Part shown: in pieces, positions 57,801 to 64,000 of the stretch
How the letters are laid out: every line of letters begins with the position of its first letter
Numbering within the stretch: position 1 is the stretch's first letter
From: Azolla pinnata
Lineage: Eukaryota; Streptophyta; Polypodiopsida; Salviniales; Salviniaceae
NCBI GenBank assembly: GCA_037176905.1
Contig: JBBBWG010027213.1
Location: forward strand, 1-64,000
Direction: 5' to 3'
DNA length: 64,000 nt
Position numbers and translations under genes: made by a program
The notes under the pieces: model-generated
Database searches by the model: none
What the model was told of the DNA's origin: nothing
What the model saw: only the letters and a program-made list of their open reading frames with translations

Positions 57801-60609
57801 TCATGGCATGAGATTGCGCGGCCTCAAGTACATGGGCATGATCTGAATTGCCTTGCTGTGATGAAGGGTATGGGAAACCATCAGTTCGTTAGTGGGGCAG
57901 AAGAGAAAGTTGCGAGGGTTTTTGAAGCTCCTACTTCTTTTCTCAAGACATTGGAAAATATTGAAGGCTATGTTGGTTATGCCAAGGGGGAATCCTTACA
58001 GGCAGATGATATCAAAGTTCTCGGAGCAAATATGTCAGCCCTAGGCTTATCACAAAAACCAATATACTCATCAGGTGTTTGTTATTTCACTTTAATTTCA
58101 ACTGCTTTGAACATTGTCATTAAAAGGAAATTTATTCTGTTGCATATTTCTTTTGAGAAATACCATATTTCTGGCAAAAACTTCAAGTGAAATGGAGATC
58201 TTATGGCAAATGCTCATTTTTATTCTCCCGTAAAGTCTAAACTGAGGTTATTGGCCCGAGATTGTGGATGATTCTAATTGGCCAAATCGAACCATCCACC
58301 CTAAAGTTCATGCTCACACTCAAACAATAGATATCTATGTGTTTTACTTGGGTATGCAAATCCAGATTGGTTGAGATATATCACTGTGCTTGAGCTGTCA
58401 GGGTCAGTGAACAAGTTTACTGATAATCTTCAATAATTCAGGAAAATAAAATTTGATCAGTTTAGAACTTTCCGAAGGGGCATATTCTACATGCTTGCTT
58501 CACCATGACTCAATTCATCATTCTCTACTGAATTTCTGTTTACCTTCCCTACAGCCAAGCATCTTATTCCAAATTAGATTGGAGTCATTGATGGACTTAC
58601 TACCCTGTTTTCAAATTGACCCTAGAAGATATATAGATTTTGAAAGCATCAACTTTTTTGGGGTGCTACTCCATAGCTCCAATCCAGATTGCATGAGAAA
58701 TTCAAATCTTCTTTGTTGCGCGTGTCTAATGAGTTATGGCTGCGGCAAATGCCTATGTTAAGATCTCTTCTGATAGGTTGAAGGATTCCATCTTTCATCA
58801 TTCCTAAGCAGGATGTGACGAAGTGGGGTACGCATTGGCTGTATACAAAATTGATTGGCGTGCATCATGTGCATGAAACATTATTTCTCTCCTCTATTGA
58901 CATGGGAAGGAAACAAATATTCATTTTTTAATCTTAAGATTGCGCTAGGGAATATTAAAGGTTATCAGCATTTAACAATTTTGTACTGCAAATTCTGGAG
59001 TCCAACTAGTTAGGACAGTAGTGTATGTAGATCTATAAATATGTGCTGTATACTATACATGGCACACCAATATCTAGAGGGCCCTTTGGGCTTTTGTCCT
59101 ATTCAACACAAAGATGATGGGATATGATTCGTGCTTTATATGGCCAAGATCAAGCACTGTGTAGGTATCATAATAGTCAAATGATACATAGAATTTCAAA
59201 ATGTCTTGGGCTTATTGTCAATAATACAATCTCAATGCAGAGATTATATGATGGTTGCAAATCTATAAGAGTACTTAATTACTTCAATACAGCAATTTTA
59301 ATTAGTGGCCACAGGTACATTGTAGAATCAGAAATGCCAGCAAACTAAATTCATCGCATGGTAAATGTAGAATTCAGCATAGATGATATGGAAACAGCTA
59401 TTTCCAAGATATTACTTGATTTGTTTTCTTTTATATTTTTTTCTCTGTTGATTGACTCTCCGGCAAAACTCATCTGTGTCACTTTTGAAATGTTTTATTT
59501 GCCCAGGAGATCATATTACCCAAGGAGTAACAAGTTCAGGTGCTGAAAACATTGAAAGTATTCCAGATGCATTGCCAATGGTGCTAACAAAACCACCTAT
59601 TGAGGAACATCTTGGTTGGAATACTCTGTGGCCAGAGACGCATAAGCTGTATGGTCATGGCAATGAACTCTTTTCAATGTGTTCTGATCACCGTGGACAT
59701 CTGTTAGCTACTGCTTGCAAGGTATTTTTTTAAGCCTCGGAAATTCATGATTCAGGTTTATGATGGAAGAAGATTTTGTTAATAGGATTTGTGGAATCTG
59801 TTTCTTTGCAGGCACAAACATCAAATTCTGCAGAGATATGGCTTTGGCAAATTGGTTCTTGGAAAGCTGTTGGACAACTACGTTGCCACACCCTCACTGT
59901 GACACAGATGGAGTTTTCGCATGATGACAAATACCTACTATCAGTATCAAGGGATCGTAGTTTTTCCATTTCTACAATCAGAAGCTGTAAGGAAAGATGC
60001 TTTTTGGCAGTGTGCGCTGATCTCTAATTGACCATGCTTCTAAATGTTCTGACGTGAATATCATGTCTTTTATGTTTCATAGATGAGGATGCAGAACCAA
60101 CGTATGAATTTCTCTACAAGGTGGAGGCCCATAAGCGCATCATTTGGACATGTTCTTGGAGTCCCTGTGATAAATTTTTTGCTACCGCTTCAAGAGATAA
60201 GAATGTCAAAATCTGGACTGCACCTAATGATAAAGGTGATTACGAAGTCAAGCCTATCGAAGTCTTGCCTAGTTTCAAAACGAGTGTGACAGCAGTAGCA
60301 TGGTCACCGCAGCAACTTGGCAGTGCATATATGATTGCAATAGGAATGGAGGATGGTTGTTTGGAAATCTGGAAAGGAGAACCTGTGTACAACTTTAATG
60401 CCGGAAAATTAGAGAGCTTTCAGAGTAACGTACTCCTTAAATTAGATGCATTTTCATGCCATGTTGCAAGTGTCAACCGTATAGCTTGGAATGTGAAGCC
60501 AAGTCATCACTACACTGAAGATGATGCGGAGGAACAAATGGAGCTTGCTACTTGTGGGGCAGATCATACCGTGAGATTGTTTAGCTTCAACTTGTGGAAG
60601 TCTCCCTGA
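54869..60609 (+). CDS. ELP2: Elongator complex subunit 2
   Basis: Ten exons: 54869-54997, 55889-55976, 56193-56281, 56359-56512, 56612-56772, 56866-57561, 57741-58074, 59507-59721, 59812-59986, 60083-60609; 855 residues (Arabidopsis ELP2 about 838). Two seven-bladed WD40 propellers are expected for the family. Recognisable blocks are FISCGCNRVVKAASWG, GGLDNNIRLF, GHQDWVRSLDF, IEGPTF, ESILIGHDDWVYSIQW, SILSASMDRTMMIW, GFYGGIWSP, ARPQVHGHDLNCLA, SGAEEKVARVFEAP, VLGANMSALGLSQKP, LWPETHKLYGHGNELF, VSRDRSFS, VEAHKRIIW and ADHTVRLFSF. ELP2 joins Elongator (ELP1-6), which modifies wobble uridines of tRNA and affects transcription. The ATG at 54869 is the first in-frame ATG after a purine-rich leader. 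An out-of-frame ATG lies upstream at 54739. Intron 7 (58075-59506) is the longest, and I saw no gene in it. Confidence 0.96.
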
Positions 60610-61628
60610 ATGTGATTAGTTTTTGATAAACCTCATAGCTATTCTTTTGTAATACGGACTTCATCTCTAAGGAGTGCAATTTCAATACGTCGTAAAATTC
60701 AACCCTCTTTTGTCTGCAGAAATAAGTACACAGAAATTTAGAAAGGTTATCTAATATGCTTGTTTTGCACAAGAGGAAGCTTTGGGACACATAGATGGAA
60801 TAAATATTGATGCTAAATGTTCACATGTGTCGAGGATGCGAACCTACTGTTCTTCTGGAGCAGACAATACTGTGAGTTGGTTCATTTTACTATCTTTCAG
60901 TTCTCATTTCAAGTGTTCATGTGTCCAATCTACTTCATGGTGCCTAAAAAAAAGTGAATAGATGTTGGGTTCAGAAGAAAGGAGATAGTTAGCCGTTCTT
61001 TTCGTCATTTAGTTCTCTCAAATATCTTTCTGGTGTCTGAGGAGAGAGACTCAATGTTCCATGATGCAAAATTTCTATATAAAAAACAAACCCACCGGTT
61101 GGAAAGGGTTTAGGGCGATCGAGGTTGAGACTGATCGATCCATGACGATTGTAAAATATGTGGGACAGGAACCTACAAGGGTTGGCCACAGCTTGGTTCT
61201 AAAAGCACAAGGCTTTTGATTAAAAACCTTGTTCGATTCTTTTATTATTATTATTTAAATCAAATTGAACACAATTTCATTTCTTGAGAAATGCTTTTTC
61301 TCTGGACAGGTTGGAATCTTCTGCTTCGTAAGATTCAATACTTAGATTTCAAGGAAGCTCAAAAGAAACTACTACAAATCAATTGATGATACAGTCAGTA
61401 CATGGGTATGGGGCATCGATACAAGATCCCTGCCTGGGCCGATCAACACAGACAAAGTATATGAACCCCATGTGTGTGGAAGAATGAAGAGTACTGAGGT
61501 ACACCATCGATATGTCAGAGACTTAAACAGGAGGGCAGCAACCATGTTTGCGGAAGGTCCATGATATGAATTCCCACAAGTACTATACAAAGCTTTTGTT
61601 GTTGAAGAGGACAAAGAGGCTCTGGTTG
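60610..61628. other. Convergent 3' region between ELP2 and the receptor kinase
   Basis: AT-rich sequence with no supported gene. At about 60845-60885 a stretch resembles the last WD40 strand of ELP2 (would read SSGADNTVSW). A single TTTAGGG lies near 61106. Confidence 0.45.
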
Positions 61629-64000
61629 CTAGGTGCTTCCGATCAGGGGTTGGGACATCTTGGTGTATTGATCTTCGAGGGGATGCTTGACCTCGAGTAG
61701 CAGGGCTACAACATCCTTCATGGTGGGTCGTTCCGCAGGGTTTGGGTTAACACAAAGGAGAGCAATCCCTAACACTTGCTCCATCTCGTGAACAAGCGGG
61801 TCAGCGAGGCCGCGCAATCTGGGATCCAGCATTTCGACGGTGGGCTGGTGATGAGACCGTTTCATCATCTTCACCCAATCCACGATGTGATGCCCTGGAC
61901 CATCGGCGTAATTGGGATCGGCCTCCACCGCGCGTCTCCCGGTCAGAACTTCCAAGGCCACGACCCCGAAGCTATACACGTCGCTCTTCTCCGTGATCTT
62001 CAAAGTGTAGGCATACTCTGTCTCGGAGCAAACGATGAGAGCAGGGTGAGCATATACTGGCTTAGCCTGGGAGTGATCTGTGCAAGAAGCATTCTTGTTG
62101 GATCGGGAAGAAGAAGCCCCTTACCTGGAGCAATGTAGCCATAAGAGCCAGCCACTTTGGACATAGCTTCCGGGTATTGGTCGGAGCCGTCGATGAGTTT
62201 GGCGAGGCCGAAGTCGGCGAGGAACGGCTGGAACTTGGAGTCGAGGAGGATGTTGTTGGGCTTGACATCGCGGTGCAGGATCGCGGGGACGCAGTCGTGG
62301 TGCAGGTAAGAGAGGCCTTGGGCGGCGCCCACCAGGATTTTGTAGCGCATGTCCCAGTACGAGGGGGGCAACGTCGGCTTGGCGGCGGAGAGCTTCTTGT
62401 CGAACAGAAGGTCCGCGAGGCTGCCGTTGGGCATGTAGTCGTAGAGGAGGAGCTTGTCGTTGTGGTTGGTGCAGTAGCCGAGCAGGCGCACGATGTTGCG
62501 GTGCCGGATGTGGCCCAGCGTCTCGACCTCCGACGCGAACGAGTCGTGCACCGCCCCCCGCCTGCTCCCGCTGTCTTCCTTCCTCGACCGCGGCACGTAG
62601 AACAGTTTCTTCACCGCCACCACGTCCCCGCCCGGCGTCTCCACCTTGTACACGGTGCCCGAGCAGCCCTTGCCGATGATGTTGCCGTCGCTCAGCTTCT
62701 CCAGCACGTCCTCCACCGAGAAGTTGAGCTTCCTGAAGTGGGTGAAGTTCCACTCCCACGGCTCCCCGTGGAGGACGTCCTCGTCGCTCGCCGCCGCCGG
62801 CAGCGGCGGCGGCTTCTGCAGCTTGAACACGAAACAGAAGCCGATGAGGAAGAGGAATCCTGCCGCCCCGAACGTCATCAGGCATATGATGAGCGACGTC
62901 GCTCCCCACGATTTCGAATACGGTCTGCGGCCTCCGCATGCGCCGCCGAAGGACAGCGGGCTGCACAGCCCCGGGTTGCGCGCGAACGCGCTCGTCGGCA
63001 GCGTCCTGAAGAATGGCGTGTCGGGAAGCGGGCCCGCGAAGTCGTTGTAGGAGACGTTGAGCGCGGTGAGGCTGTCGAGCGTGCCCAGCACTTTGAGGGT
63101 TCCGGTGAAGCCGTTGTGGGAGAGGTCGAGCGATTGCAGCTGCGTCAGCCCGCCTAGTTCCTGGGGCAGATCCCCCGTGAGGTCGTTCCAGCTGAGGTCG
63201 AGCGCGATCTCGAGGCTGGCGATGCTGCCGAGCTGCGGCGGTATGCCGCCGGCGAGCCGGTTGTGACTGAGGTCCAGGAACGCGAGCTTGGCGCAGTTGT
63301 TGAGGTCGGCGGGGATGGTTCCCGAGAGCTGGTTGTGGCTGAGGACGAGCTTGTTGAGCACGGACTGCGGCGCGTATCGGTCGGGAACGGGGCCGTCGAA
63401 GGCGTTGTAGGAGAGGTCGAGCAGCTGCAGATTGACGAGGCGAGCGGCGAGATCGGGGGGCAGATTCCCGGCGAAAGAGTTGGCGTGCAGGTCCAGCAGC
63501 TGCAGGGGGGCGATGTCGGCGATGCCGGCGGGGAGGGGTCCGGAGAAGCCGTTGGAGTTGACGTCCAAGAAGGTGAGGTTGCGGAGGCGGGCGAGGTCGG
63601 CGGGCAGGCCGCCGACGAGGTTGTTGGCGCCGAGGCGGAGGCGCTGCAGCGAGGTGCAGTTGCCCACCTCCCGGGGCAGCTGGCCGGTGAGGTTGTTGGA
63701 GAGGAGGAGGAGCTTCTGCAGGTCGGGGAGCGCGAAGATCTCCGCGGGGATGGGCCCCGACAGCGAGTTGTGGGAGAGGTCGAGGACTTGGAGGCGGGCG
63801 AGGGCGGCGAGAGCGCGGGGGATGGGGCCCGACAGCTGGTTCTCCCACAGGTACAGGATCTGGAGGCCGGAGAGCCTGCCGAGCTCGGGCGGGATGCCGC
63901 CCGAGAGGCCGTTCTTGTCGAGCTGCAGGTCGGCGAGGCCGGCGCAGCCGCCCACCTCGCGCGGGATGCTGCCGTTGAGGCCGTTGTCGCTGAGGTAGAG
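61629..64000 (-). CDS. LRR receptor-like kinase, subfamily XI, RGI/RCH-like (N-terminus outside window)
   Basis: Visible exons are 64000-62125 (open at the right edge) and 62017-61629, joined in phase 1 by a 107-bp GT-AG intron. That intron lies after YIAPG/E in the kinase, a position typical of LRR-XI. About eleven or more LRRs of the plant LxxLxLxxNxLxGxIP type precede a juxtamembrane Cys region (NPGLCSPLSFGGACG), a transmembrane helix (TSLIICLMTFGAAGFLFLIG) and the linker WNFTHFRKLNFSVEDVL. The kinase has GKGCSGTVYK, VAVKKL, HRDVKPNN (an RD kinase), ADFGLAKL and GSYGYIAPEY, all intact. It ends MKDVVALLLEVKHPLED. The FxKLNFSV linker and kinase best match the RGI/RCH receptors for RGF/GLV peptides known in Arabidopsis; the ligand here is inferred. 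The LRR exon is extremely GC-rich, giving long open shadow frames on both strands. The signal peptide is outside the window. Confidence 0.92.

Noticed and set aside
62121-63848. Long alternative frames on both strands over the receptor kinase (for example 62177-63157 + and 62121-63848 -)
   Set aside because: They are Pro/Arg/Gln-rich shadows of a very GC-rich coding exon. The LRR-kinase frame has all the family motifs.

Overview
This window is nuclear DNA from a land plant. Spliceosomal genes with mostly GT-AG introns make up most of it, and several proteins belong to plant families: a PROTODERMAL FACTOR 1-like cell-surface protein, TONSOKU, a BCHB-type BEACH protein and an LRR-XI receptor kinase. 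Motifs of the plant telomere type (TTTAGGG/AAACCCT) recur. Introns are short to medium and there is about one gene per 6 kb. I saw no virus-like element or transposon. The species cannot be fixed from the sequence. The compact layout and the divergence from remembered Arabidopsis proteins would fit a seed-free plant (small-genome fern, lycophyte or bryophyte), but that is only an impression.

Layout from left to right: (1) 3' end of a PDF1-like gene (+); (2) a ten-exon class III-type alcohol dehydrogenase-like gene (-); (3) RNA polymerase I subunit A12 (-, five exons); (4) a four-KH RNA-binding protein (-, four exons); (5) a forty-exon BEACH-WD40 gene of about 3,187 residues (+), spanning 21 kb; (6) an unnamed conserved protein with a C-terminal CxxC pair (-, four exons); (7) TONSOKU (+, eighteen exons); (8) a single-exon low-complexity protein of the MAKR/BKI1-like type (-); (9) Elongator subunit 2 (+, ten exons); (10) an RGI/RCH-like LRR receptor kinase (-), whose N-terminus lies beyond the right edge. 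I rebuilt the exon chains by hand. In every multi-exon gene whose coding region lies wholly in the window the splice phases close and the total is a whole number of codons.

Six of the ten genes form three head-to-head pairs that share an upstream region: KH/BCHB, CxxC-protein/TSK and MAKR-like/ELP2. Two of these shared regions, and the RPA12 5' region and intron 2, hold telomere-box repeats (AAACCCTAA), which in plants are known promoter elements of translation, ribosome-biogenesis and replication genes. The genes do not form one pathway. They cover rRNA transcription, RNA binding, membrane traffic, replication-coupled chromatin repair, Elongator tRNA modification and peptide-hormone reception.

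The most unusual content is repetitive: a 36-bp telomere-like minisatellite with a 72-bp higher-order alternation (53.2-53.9 kb), a 27-bp telo-box array (39.56-39.66 kb), a 71-bp duplication that copies the last codons of RPA12 into its 3' flank, and intronic minisatellites in the ADH, RPA12 and KH genes. I found no convincing new enzymatic or defence system.
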